Positions 1-5,136 of a stretch of 5,136 bases of DNA are shown in pieces (the stretch's first letter is position 1; each line of letters starts with the position of its first letter). Made by a program: the position numbers and the translations under genes. Source of the DNA: Pseudomonadota bacterium (GTDB lineage Bacteria > Pseudomonadota > Gammaproteobacteria > Burkholderiales > Burkholderiaceae_C); assembly GCA_030918015.1 (NCBI GenBank), contig JAUPTP010000225.1, forward strand, positions 1-5,136. The letters run 5' to 3'. The notes below the pieces were generated by a model that was not told where the DNA came from, did no database searches, and saw only the letters and a list, made by a program, of their open reading frames with translations.

Positions 1-382
1 TGGCCGCACTCACGGTGGAGCACACCAGCTCGCTGGAGGTGCGGCCGGCGCCGGCCTCGGGCGTGCTCTTGACCGCGGTGTCGACCATCACCAGGATGGT
101 CTGCTGGGCGGCGGCCAGCTGGGCGTTGACCAGCCGGTGCACTTCCTTCTGGGTGCTGATCGCGATCTCGCAGAGCTCGCGGCTGTAGGCATTGGCCTGC
201 TGGGCCACCCGGGGCATGTGGTCGGCGCCGGGCACGCTCAGGCTGTCGCCGAGGGTGCCTCGCATCATGCGCAGGTTCAGCTCGACCAGTCTCTCGATGC
301 CTTCGAAGCTCTTGCGGGTGAGTGCGACGAGGGCGTCGAGGCCGGCATGATTTGCGGCGACCAGCTGCTCAGGGGTCAACAT
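1..382 (-). CDS. Phasin family protein (PHA granule-associated), 3' end beyond window
   Basis: Phasins are small amphipathic proteins that coat polyhydroxyalkanoate granules in the cytoplasm and control granule number and size. The visible 127 residues begin MLTPEQLVAANHAGLDALVA and continue with a segment of the type TRKSFEGIERLVELNL (residues 22-37), which is the typical N-terminus of Burkholderiales phasins of the Phasin_2 type. The rest is helix-forming and Ala/Gln-rich (residues 57-105), with no signal peptide or membrane segment. Family members are usually about 180-190 residues, so roughly the last third lies left of base 1. The start at 382 is supported by a GGAG Shine-Dalgarno (complement of 392-395) nine bases upstream. 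It is transcribed divergently from the deacetylase gene, and a promoter and palindrome lie in its leader. The family call is by recognition of the sequence pattern; PHA binding itself is inferred. Confidence 0.85.
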   Translation of the reverse strand, partial: MLTPEQLVAANHAGLDALVALTRKSFEGIERLVELNLRMMRGTLGDSLSVPGADHMPRVAQQANAYSRELCEIAISTQKEVHRLVNAQLAAAQQTILVMVDTAVKSTPEAGAGRTSSELVCSTVSAA

Positions 383-391
383 GGCAAGGCG

Positions 392-395
392 CTCC
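392..395 (-). promoter_or_regulatory. Ribosome binding site of the phasin gene
   Basis: On the minus strand this reads GGAG, followed by nine bases and then the ATG at 382. It decides the phasin start. Confidence 0.6.
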
Positions 396-422
396 GGCTG
401 AGGACGAGACAAAGAGGGGACG

Positions 423-440
423 GCGCGTCGCGCGTCGCGC
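423..440. repeat. Short 7-bp tandem repeat in the phasin leader
   Basis: The unit GCGCGTC occurs at 423-429 and 430-436 and is followed by a partial third copy GCGC (437-440). It lies between the predicted phasin promoter and the phasin Shine-Dalgarno, so it would be part of the untranslated leader. In such GC-rich DNA this may be chance; no function is claimed. Confidence 0.4.
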
Positions 441-454
441 AGCACCGCCGGAAT

Positions 455-480
455 GCGGCGCACTGTAGTGGGTGCGCTGC
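455..480. promoter_or_regulatory. Imperfect palindrome overlapping the phasin -10 box (candidate operator)
   Basis: The left arm at 455-463 (GCGGCGCAC) and the right arm at 472-480 (GTGCGCTGC) pair at eight of nine positions around an 8-base centre. The perfect core is GCGCAC/GTGCGC. The palindrome covers the predicted -10 box and part of the spacer, which is where a repressor would block RNA polymerase. Phasin genes in related bacteria are known to be repressed by PhaR, which binds TGC/GCA-type dyads; whether this site is one is inference only. Confidence 0.4.
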
Positions 481-490
481 GGGATGACAA
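462..490 (-). promoter_or_regulatory. Sigma70-like promoter of the phasin gene
   Basis: Read on the minus strand, a -35 box TTGTCA (490-485, five of six consensus bases) is separated by exactly 17 bases from a -10 box TACAGT (467-462, four of six). Transcription would start near 455, giving a leader of about 70 bases before the phasin ATG at 382. It is the best promoter match I could find in the divergent region, and its position and direction fit the phasin gene. Confidence 0.55.
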
Positions 491-565
491 CCTGGAAATG
501 ACCTGTCTCTGACCGGTGTCATTCCCGCAGCAGGCCCGATTCGTGACAGACCTGACAATTCCGTC

Positions 566-1513
566 ATGCAAGCCTTCTACGCCGACCATTTCGTGCTGCC
601 GCTGCCGGCCGGGCACCGCTTCCCGATGGAGAAATACCGCCTGCTGCGCGACCGCATCGCCGCCGAGCTGCCGCAGGTGCGGCTGGCCGAGGCGCTGCCG
701 GCCAGCCGCGGCGAGCTGGCCCTGGCGCATGCGCCGGCCTACATCGACGGCGTCTTTCAAGGCACGCTGCCGGCGGCCGCACAGCGCGAGATCGGATTTC
801 CCTGGACGCCGATGATGGCCGAGCGCGCCCGGCGCTCGGTCGGCGCGACCCTCCAGGCCGCCCGCGCGGCCTTCGCCGAGGGCGTCGCCGCCAACCTCGC
901 CGGCGGCACGCACCACGCCAGCGGCGACGCCGGCGGCGGCTACTGCGTCTTCAACGATCTGGCGGTGACCGCCCGGCTGATGCAGGCCGAGCGGCTGCGC
1001 ACGCATCCCCGTCAGCCGCTGCGGGTGGCGGTGGTCGATCTGGACGTGCACCAGGGCAACGGCACCGCGGCGATCTTCCGGGGCGACCCCAGCGTCTGGA
1101 CGCTGTCGATCCACGGCGAGAAGAACTACCCTTTCCGCAAGGTGCCCTCCTGCCTCGACATCGACCTGCCCGACGGCTGCACCGACGAGCCCTACCTGGA
1201 GGCGCTCGACCGCGCGCTGGAGGCGATGTGGCAGGCGCACGGCGACACGCCGCCGGGCCTGGTGCTCTACCAGGCCGGCGCCGATCCGTTCGAGGGCGAC
1301 CGCCTGGGCCGGCTGAAGATCAGCGCCGCCGGCCTGGCCGAGCGCGACCGCCGCGTCTTCACGGCCTGCCGCGAGCGCGGCATCCCGGTGGTGCTGACCA
1401 TGGGCGGCGGCTACGGCCATGTGATCGCCGAGACGGTCGAGGTGCAGATGGGCACCTTCCGCGCGGCGATCGAGGCCTGGGCGGCCATTCCGGCAAACCC
1501 CAGTTGTTCTTGA
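566..1513 (+). CDS. Histone deacetylase family protein, class IV-like zinc amidohydrolase
   Basis: This 315-residue cytoplasmic protein belongs to the arginase/deacetylase fold family (HDAC, AcuC, acetylpolyamine amidohydrolases), which removes acyl groups from lysine or amines using a bound zinc. The active-site parts are all present in order: the tandem histidines H116-H117 in GGTHHASGDAGGGYCVFND; the zinc ligands D160 and H162 in VVDLDVHQGNGT; the third zinc ligand D240 in YQAGADPFEGD; and the transition-state tyrosine Y283 in MGGGYG. The GG-x-HH-x-x-x-D-x-GGG pattern resembles class IV (HDAC11-like) enzymes. Length is normal for single-domain bacterial members. The start at 566 has no visible Shine-Dalgarno, but FYADHFVLPLPAGHRFP immediately after it is the conserved family N-terminus, so starting later at M21 (626) would cut into the fold. 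It is divergent from the phasin gene and 57 bp before the nitroreductase, with which it may be co-transcribed. The substrate cannot be told from the sequence. Confidence 0.93.
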   Translation: MQAFYADHFVLPLPAGHRFPMEKYRLLRDRIAAELPQVRLAEALPASRGELALAHAPAYIDGVFQGTLPAAAQREIGFPWTPMMAERARRSVGATLQAARAAFAEGVAANLAGGTHHASGDAGGGYCVFNDLAVTARLMQAERLRTHPRQPLRVAVVDLDVHQGNGTAAIFRGDPSVWTLSIHGEKNYPFRKVPSCLDIDLPDGCTDEPYLEALDRALEAMWQAHGDTPPGLVLYQAGADPFEGDRLGRLKISAAGLAERDRRVFTACRERGIPVVLTMGGGYGHVIAETVEVQMGTFRAAIEAWAAIPANPSCS

Positions 1514-1555
1514 TGCTGCGCTGCGTCAATGATGCACCTCGAGTGTTCCCCAAGG

Positions 1556-1561
1556 AAAGGA
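1556..1561 (+). promoter_or_regulatory. Ribosome binding site of the nitroreductase gene
   Basis: AAAGGA lies nine bases before the ATG at 1571, within the purine-rich run AAGGAAAGGA (1552-1561). It supports 1571 over the in-frame upstream ATGs at 1529 and 1532, which have no such site. Confidence 0.6.
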
Positions 1562-1570
1562 CTGTTCCCG

Positions 1571-2269
1571 ATGCTCACCGACGACGAACGCCGCGCTGCG
1601 GTCGATCAGGCCATCACCTCGCGCCGCTCGATCCGCGCCTTCCTGCCCGAGCCGGTGCCGCGCGAGACGATCGAGGCCATCCTGCAGGTGGCCGCGCGGG
1701 CTCCGTCGGGCACCAACACCCAGCCGTGGAAGGTGCATGTGCTGACCGGCGCGGCGCGCCAGCGCCTGTGCGAGCGGCTGCTGGCCGCGCATGACGACCC
1801 GCAGGCCAGCGGCCCGCACACCGAGGAATACGCCTACTACCCCGCGCAGTGGGTCTCGCCCTACATCGACCGCCGCCGCAAGGTCGGCTGGGATCTCTAC
1901 GGCCTGCTCGAGATCGCCAGGACCGACAAGGCGCGCATGCACGCGCAGCACGGCCGCAACTACGCCTTCTTCGACGCGCCGGTCGGCCTGATCTTCACCA
2001 TCGATCGGGTGATGGCGCAGGGCTCGTGGCTCGACTACGGCATGTTCCTCGAGAACATCATGATCGCCGCGCGCGGGCGCGGCCTCGACACCTGCGCGCA
2101 GGCGGCCTTCACGCCCTATCACCGCCTGATCGCCGAGGCGCTCGGCCTGGACGCGGGCGAGATGGTGGTCTGCGGCATGGCGCTGGGCCGCGCCGACCCG
2201 GACGCGGTCGAGAACCGCCTGGTGACCGAGCGCGCGCCGGTGACCGAGTTCACCCGCTTCCACGACTGA
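1571..2269 (+). CDS. FMN-dependent nitroreductase family protein (PnbA/NfnB-like)
   Basis: This 232-residue cytoplasmic oxidoreductase of the nitroreductase superfamily would use FMN and NAD(P)H to reduce nitroaromatics, quinones or similar acceptors, and normally works as a homodimer. The family landmarks are visible: the phosphate-binding SRRSIRAF (residues 17-24), the FMN-contacting APSGTNTQPW (44-53), the central helix after GSWLDYGMFLENIMIAARG (151-169) leading to GLDTC (171-175), and the C-terminal CGMALGRAD (201-209). The stretch WDLYGLLEIARTDKARM (107-123) before the FMN site is typical of the PnbA/NfnB branch, whose members include 4-nitrobenzoate reductases. Length is normal. The start at 1571 follows AAAGGA at nine-base spacing; a longer frame from 1529 would add 14 unconserved-looking residues that overlap the Shine-Dalgarno. 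It follows the deacetylase gene by 57 bp. The physiological substrate is unknown; nitrobenzoate reduction should not be assumed. Confidence 0.92.
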   Translation: MLTDDERRAAVDQAITSRRSIRAFLPEPVPRETIEAILQVAARAPSGTNTQPWKVHVLTGAARQRLCERLLAAHDDPQASGPHTEEYAYYPAQWVSPYIDRRRKVGWDLYGLLEIARTDKARMHAQHGRNYAFFDAPVGLIFTIDRVMAQGSWLDYGMFLENIMIAARGRGLDTCAQAAFTPYHRLIAEALGLDAGEMVVCGMALGRADPDAVENRLVTERAPVTEFTRFHD

Positions 2270-2321
2270 TCGAGGCCGGGAAGCGAGGTCGGGCGCGGTC
2301 CGTCCACAACACGCAGGGAAC

Positions 2322-2353
2322 AGCGCGGATCGGCCCGCCGGGCTGGACGCGCT
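2322..2353. repeat. Hairpin in the nitroreductase-antiporter gap
   Basis: An outer stem AGCGCG (2322-2327) pairs with CGCGCT (2348-2353), and an inner six-pair stem (2331-2336 with 2340-2345, one G-T) closes on a GCC loop, with a small internal bulge between them. There is no following T run, so it is not a classical intrinsic terminator, but it is the strongest structure in the 132-bp gap (2270-2401) and could mark a transcript boundary. No clear promoter was found in the gap: TACGAT at 2353-2358 is -10-like but has no partner -35. Confidence 0.4.
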
Positions 2354-2401
2354 ACGATCATGCGCCGTTTCTCGTCCTCCCGTTCTCCACTCCTTGCTCC
2401 C

Positions 2402-3835
2402 ATGATCCTGCCGAATTTCCGCCGTCCGCTGCCGCGGGGCGCCTTCGTCGCGCTGGCGGCGCTGCTCCTGCCGGGCCTGTGCCGGGCCGCTGAGATCGAC
2501 GGCGCGGCGCTGTCCTCGGCCTGGGCGGTGCCCTTCGCGGGGCTGCTGCTGTCGATCGCGCTGTGTCCGCTGATCGTGCCCTCGGTCTGGCATCACCACT
2601 ACGGCAAGATCACCGCCGGCTGGGCGCTGGCCTTCCTGCTGCCTTTCGCGGCGGTCTTCGGGCCCGGCCTGGCCGGCGGGACGCTGGTGCATGCGCTGGT
2701 GGCCGAGTACATCCCCTTCATCATCCTGCTGACCGCGCTCTACACCGTGGCCGGCGGCATCCACATCCGGGGCAACTTCCACGGCAGCCCCGGCTTCAAC
2801 GCGCTGCTGATGCTGATCGGCGCGGTGCTGGCGAGCTTCATGGGCACCACCGGCGCCTCGATGCTGATGATCCGCCCGCTGATCCGGGCCAACGACAACC
2901 GCCGCCACAACGCGCATGTCTTCGTCTTCTTCATCTTCATCGTCAGCAATGCCGGCGGCTCGCTCACGCCGCTGGGCGATCCGCCGCTCTTCCTGGGCTT
3001 CCTGAAGGGCGTCGACTTCTTCTGGACCGTGCGGCACATCTTCCCGGAGACGCTGTTCCTGGTCGGCGCGCTGCTGGCGATCTTCCTGGCGATCGACACG
3101 GTGATCTACCGCCGCGAAGGCGTGACCCGCGCCGACCCGACGCCGGACGACCACCGCTTCGGCATCGAGGGCGGCGTCAACCTGGCGCTGCTGGGCGCCG
3201 TGGTGGCGCTGGTGCTGATGAGCGGGCTGTGGAAGCCGGGCACCGGGCTGGAGCTGGCCGGCGCCCACCTGGGGCTGGAGCAGATCGTGCGCGATGTGGG
3301 GCTGCTGGTCGTCACCGTGCTGTCGCTGCAGCTCACGCCGCAGTCGGCGCGCCACGACAACCAGTTCAACTGGGCGCCGATGCAGGAAGTGGCCAAGCTC
3401 TTCGCCGGCATCTTCCTGACGATCGCGCCGGTGCTGGCAATGCTCAAGGCGGGCGAGCAGGGCGCCTTCGCGGCCGTGGTGCGTGCCGTCACCGGGCCGG
3501 ACGGCCAGCCGCTGCCGCTGATGTACTTCTGGGCCTCGGGCCTGCTGTCGTCCTTCCTGGACAACGCGCCGACCTACCTGGTCTTCTTCAACCTGGCCGG
3601 CGGCGATCCGCAGGTGATGATGACCACGCTGGCGCCGGTGCTGGCGGCCATCTCGGCCGGTTCGGTCTTCATGGGCGCCAACAGCTACATCGGCAACGCG
3701 CCCAACCTGATGGTGAAGGCGATCGCCGAAGACCGCGGCGTGAAGATGCCGAGCTTCTTCGGGTACATGGCCTGGAGCGTCGGCATCCTGGTGCCGCTGT
3801 TCATGCTCATGTCGTTCATCTGGTTCCGCGGATGA
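2402..3835 (+). CDS. Sodium/proton antiporter-like membrane protein (CitMHS_2 / NhaD-ArsB type, ion transporter superfamily)
   Basis: This inner-membrane protein of about 477 residues should exchange cations for protons or move an organic anion; members are annotated both as Na+/H+ antiporters and as putative citrate transporters. After a signal-like N-terminus (basic residues R7, R8 and R12, hydrophobic core 14-26, CRAA at 27-30) it carries about ten or more membrane segments. Conserved helix-break motifs are clear: GTTGASMLMIRPLIRAN (148-164), SNAGGSLTPLGDPPLF (182-197), SSFLDNAPTYLVFFN (383-397) and GANSYIGNAPNLM (425-437). The two halves each with an N-rich re-entrant motif fit the inverted-repeat plan of this superfamily. 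An upstream ATG at 2360 would add 14 residues, but those codons have many A/T third positions, unlike the rest of the gene, so I chose 2402. Neither start has a good Shine-Dalgarno. It is 53 bp before the dehydrogenase gene. The transported ion is not determined. Confidence 0.85.
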   Translation: MILPNFRRPLPRGAFVALAALLLPGLCRAAEIDGAALSSAWAVPFAGLLLSIALCPLIVPSVWHHHYGKITAGWALAFLLPFAAVFGPGLAGGTLVHALVAEYIPFIILLTALYTVAGGIHIRGNFHGSPGFNALLMLIGAVLASFMGTTGASMLMIRPLIRANDNRRHNAHVFVFFIFIVSNAGGSLTPLGDPPLFLGFLKGVDFFWTVRHIFPETLFLVGALLAIFLAIDTVIYRREGVTRADPTPDDHRFGIEGGVNLALLGAVVALVLMSGLWKPGTGLELAGAHLGLEQIVRDVGLLVVTVLSLQLTPQSARHDNQFNWAPMQEVAKLFAGIFLTIAPVLAMLKAGEQGAFAAVVRAVTGPDGQPLPLMYFWASGLLSSFLDNAPTYLVFFNLAGGDPQVMMTTLAPVLAAISAGSVFMGANSYIGNAPNLMVKAIAEDRGVKMPSFFGYMAWSVGILVPLFMLMSFIWFRG

Positions 3836-3840
3836 CCGAT

Positions 3841-3864
3841 GACCCGGGGTGTCCCGCCCCGGTC
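3841..3864. repeat. GC-rich hairpin between the antiporter and dehydrogenase genes
   Basis: GACCCGGGG (3841-3849) pairs with CCCCGGTC (3857-3864) through eight pairs with one bulged C and a seven-base loop. It lies just after the antiporter stop and nine bases before the dehydrogenase Shine-Dalgarno (3873). No T run follows, so it is more likely a processing or stabilising structure within a shared transcript than a full terminator. Confidence 0.35.
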
Positions 3865-3872
3865 CCATCCTC

Positions 3873-3878
3873 AAGGAG
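3873..3878 (+). promoter_or_regulatory. Ribosome binding site of the dehydrogenase gene
   Basis: AAGGAG ends ten bases before the ATG at 3889. It decides this start against the in-frame ATG at 3832, which overlaps the antiporter stop as ATGA but has no Shine-Dalgarno. Confidence 0.7.
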
Positions 3879-3888
3879 AGCTTCCGCC

Positions 3889-4902
3889 ATGATGTCTTCC
3901 GAATCCGCATCGCCCGCCGTCCGCCGCCCGGCCGTCCTCGTGACCCGGCGGGTCTTCCCCGAGGTCATCGCCCGGCTGCGCGAGCACTTCGAGGTGCAGA
4001 CCAACGAGGCCGACCAGCCCTGGGGGCGCGACGAGCTGATCGCGCGGCTGCAGGGCAAGGCGGGCGTCTTCGTCACCACGTCCGAGCCGATCGACGCCGG
4101 GCTGCTGGCGGCCTGTCCGGATCTGCGCGCGGTCTGCTCGATGGCGGTGGGCTACAACAACATCGATGTGGCCGCCTGCCAGGCGCGCGGCGTGATGGTG
4201 ACCCATGCGCCCGACGTGCTGACCGAGACCACCGCCGACTTCGGCTTCGCGCTGCTGCTGGCCGCCGCCCGCCGCGTCGGCGAGGCCGAGCGGCTGCTGC
4301 GCCGCGGCGAGTGGTCGAAGTGGTCGGTCGACTTCATGGCCGGCGCCGACGTGCATGGCGCCACGCTGGGCATCCTCGGCATGGGCCGCATCGGCCAGGC
4401 CATCGCCCGCCGCGGCGCGCTGGGCTTCGGCATGAAGGTGATCTACCACAACCGCTCGCGCCTGCCCGAGGACACCGAGGCCGCGCTGGGCGGGGCCGAG
4501 CGGGTCGAGCTGGATGCGCTGCTCGAGCGCAGCGACCACCTGATCATCGTCGTGCCCTACAGCGCGGCGACCCGCCACATCGTGGGCGCGGCCCAGCTTG
4601 CGCGGATGAAGCGGGGTGCGGTGCTGGTCAACATCGCGCGCGGCGGCGTGGTGGACGACGCCGCGCTGGCGATGGCGCTGCGCTCGGGCCACATCGGCGC
4701 GGCCGGCCTGGATGTGTTCGAGGGCGAGCCGGCGGTGCACCCGGCGCTGCTGGACCTGCCCAACACCGTGCTCACGCCCCACATCGCCAGCGCCAGCGAG
4801 CCCACCCGCCGCGCGATGGCCAACCTGGCCGCCGACAACCTGATCGGCCTGCTGGCGACCGGACAGGGCGCGAAGACGCCGGTGCCCGAGCTGCGCGGCT
4901 GA
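3889..4902 (+). CDS. D-2-hydroxyacid dehydrogenase (glyoxylate/hydroxypyruvate reductase-like), probably NADPH-dependent
   Basis: This 337-residue cytoplasmic enzyme belongs to the D-isomer-specific 2-hydroxyacid dehydrogenases, which interconvert 2-oxoacids and D-2-hydroxyacids. The N-terminal catalytic part includes the substrate-loop motif SMAVGYNNID (84-93). The Rossmann nucleotide-binding domain has GILGMGRIGQAIA (161-173, G164-x-G166-x-x-G169). The catalytic set is complete: R251 in NIARGGVVDD, E280 in DVFEGEP, and H298 in LTPHIASAS. After the second strand of the fold the sequence is YHNRSR (186-191) instead of the acidic residue that favours NAD, which suggests NADPH. The overall pattern is closest to glyoxylate/hydroxypyruvate reductases of the GhrB/GRHPR/GyaR type, though 2-ketogluconate reductases look similar, so no symbol is given. 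The start has a strong AAGGAG. It follows the antiporter gene by 53 bp and may share its transcript. The role in glyoxylate or glycerate metabolism is inferred from the family. Confidence 0.92.
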   Translation: MMSSESASPAVRRPAVLVTRRVFPEVIARLREHFEVQTNEADQPWGRDELIARLQGKAGVFVTTSEPIDAGLLAACPDLRAVCSMAVGYNNIDVAACQARGVMVTHAPDVLTETTADFGFALLLAAARRVGEAERLLRRGEWSKWSVDFMAGADVHGATLGILGMGRIGQAIARRGALGFGMKVIYHNRSRLPEDTEAALGGAERVELDALLERSDHLIIVVPYSAATRHIVGAAQLARMKRGAVLVNIARGGVVDDAALAMALRSGHIGAAGLDVFEGEPAVHPALLDLPNTVLTPHIASASEPTRRAMANLAADNLIGLLATGQGAKTPVPELRG

Positions 4903-4918
4903 TGCCGGGCGGCGCGCG

Positions 4919-5136
4919 CTACTCCGGCCGGTGTCGGCGCACCGGTCGGGTCTTGCGCAGCGCCCGCGCCGGGGCACTCAGCGCCACATCGAGCCGGCGC
5001 ACCTCGGTGGCCGCACCCACCCGGTCGGGCAGGATCTCGACGGCCGGACGCACCGGCCGCTCCGGTCGCTCGCTGGTGGCCGGCGTGCCCAGCGCCAGCG
5101 CCAGCATCGGCAGGCTCAGCGCCAGCGCCGGCAGGC
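4919..5136 (-). CDS. Hypothetical small exported protein, 5' end beyond window
   Basis: A minus-strand frame is open from the right edge to a TAG at 4921-4919, giving 71 visible residues. I do not recognise the protein. The first visible residues, LPALALSLPMLALALGTPA, form a hydrophobic Leu/Ala run like the core of a signal peptide. They are followed by an Arg/Pro-rich tail ending RKTRPVRRHRPE with no cysteines or known motif. An ATG at 5107 sits inside the hydrophobic run, so the true start is more likely right of the window. Third codon positions are strongly G/C, as in the neighbouring genes, which favours real coding. However, many frames stay open by chance in DNA this GC-rich. It converges on the dehydrogenase gene with 16 bp between stops. 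Export is inferred from the hydrophobic run only. Confidence 0.45.
   Translation of the reverse strand, partial: LPALALSLPMLALALGTPATSERPERPVRPAVEILPDRVGAATEVRRLDVALSAPARALRKTRPVRRHRPE
4923..4954 (+). terminator. Candidate terminator after the dehydrogenase gene
   Basis: On the plus strand CCGGCCGGTG (4924-4933) pairs with CACCGGTCGG (4940-4949) in a ten-pair stem with one G-T and a six-base loop, 21 bases after the dehydrogenase stop. It is followed by GTCTT, only a weak T tract. In minus-strand RNA the G-T becomes a C-A mismatch, so the structure favours plus-strand termination. It lies inside the 3' end of the convergent reading frame. Confidence 0.4.
5091..5136. repeat. Degenerate direct repeat encoding a Leu/Ala run
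   Basis: The pattern CAGCGCCAGCG followed by GGCAGGC occurs twice, starting near 5091 and near 5117. On the minus strand it encodes the LPALALSLPMLALAL run of the partial exported protein. It probably reflects codon bias in a hydrophobic signal peptide core rather than a separate element. Confidence 0.4.

Noticed and set aside
137..487. A 116-codon plus-strand frame opposite the phasin gene
   Set aside because: The minus strand carries a recognisable phasin with promoter and Shine-Dalgarno; the plus frame has no family resemblance.
501..558. Repeated TGACA/TGTCA pentamers before the deacetylase gene as a possible operator
   Set aside because: The arms are only five bases long and unevenly spaced; this is within chance expectation.
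2563..3831. Long upstream extension of the dehydrogenase frame through the antiporter gene, suggesting a fusion protein
   Set aside because: The extension is low-complexity Arg/Ala/Gly/Pro in the wrong frame of the antiporter gene. The dehydrogenase has its own AAGGAG and start at 3889.
3832..3888. Dehydrogenase start at 3832, with its ATGA overlapping the antiporter stop (translational coupling)
   Set aside because: It would add 19 residues unlike the family N-terminus and has no Shine-Dalgarno, while 3889 has a strong one.
1526..3910. A 794-codon open frame on the minus strand, antisense to the nitroreductase and antiporter genes
   Set aside because: Its translation is rich in Arg, Gln, His, Asp and Gly without any fold or motif, as expected from the antisense of GC-rich coding DNA. 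The plus-strand genes have complete family signatures.
3871..4977. A 368-codon minus-strand frame opposite the dehydrogenase gene
   Set aside because: It has shadow-type composition (His, Arg, Gln, Ala-rich) and overlaps a fully conserved enzyme on the other strand.

Overview
The window looks like a stretch of chromosome from a very GC-rich betaproteobacterium, probably in the order Burkholderiales. I base this on base composition (by eye around 70% G+C, with almost every third codon position G or C) and on the protein types: a Burkholderiales-style phasin, a class IV-like deacetylase, a PnbA-like nitroreductase and a CitMHS/NhaD-type antiporter. The order is an inference. I see no rRNA, tRNA, CRISPR array, insertion sequence or prophage gene.

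Layout. A phasin gene runs leftward off the left edge (1-382, minus). A 183-bp divergent intergenic region (383-565) holds a good sigma70-like promoter for the phasin, with its -10 box inside a 26-bp imperfect palindrome. Four genes then run rightward: a histone-deacetylase-family hydrolase (566-1513), an FMN nitroreductase (1571-2269), a membrane ion/proton antiporter with a signal-peptide-like N-terminus (2402-3835), and a probably NADPH-dependent D-2-hydroxyacid dehydrogenase (3889-4902). A convergent minus-strand reading frame (4919 to the right edge) probably encodes the C-terminal part of a small exported protein. Its 3' end overlaps a hairpin that could terminate the rightward transcript.

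How the genes relate. Deacetylase and nitroreductase are 57 bp apart, and antiporter and dehydrogenase are 53 bp apart, so each pair may be co-transcribed. The 132-bp gap between the pairs contains a strong hairpin and could separate two units. The products do not form a recognisable single pathway: PHA granule coating, deacylation of small molecules or proteins, flavin-dependent reduction, cation/proton exchange, and reduction of glyoxylate or hydroxypyruvate-type 2-oxoacids. The window reads as ordinary housekeeping and accessory metabolism. I did not find convincing evidence of an undescribed system. The most useful second looks are the phasin operator candidate and the unusual translation starts.
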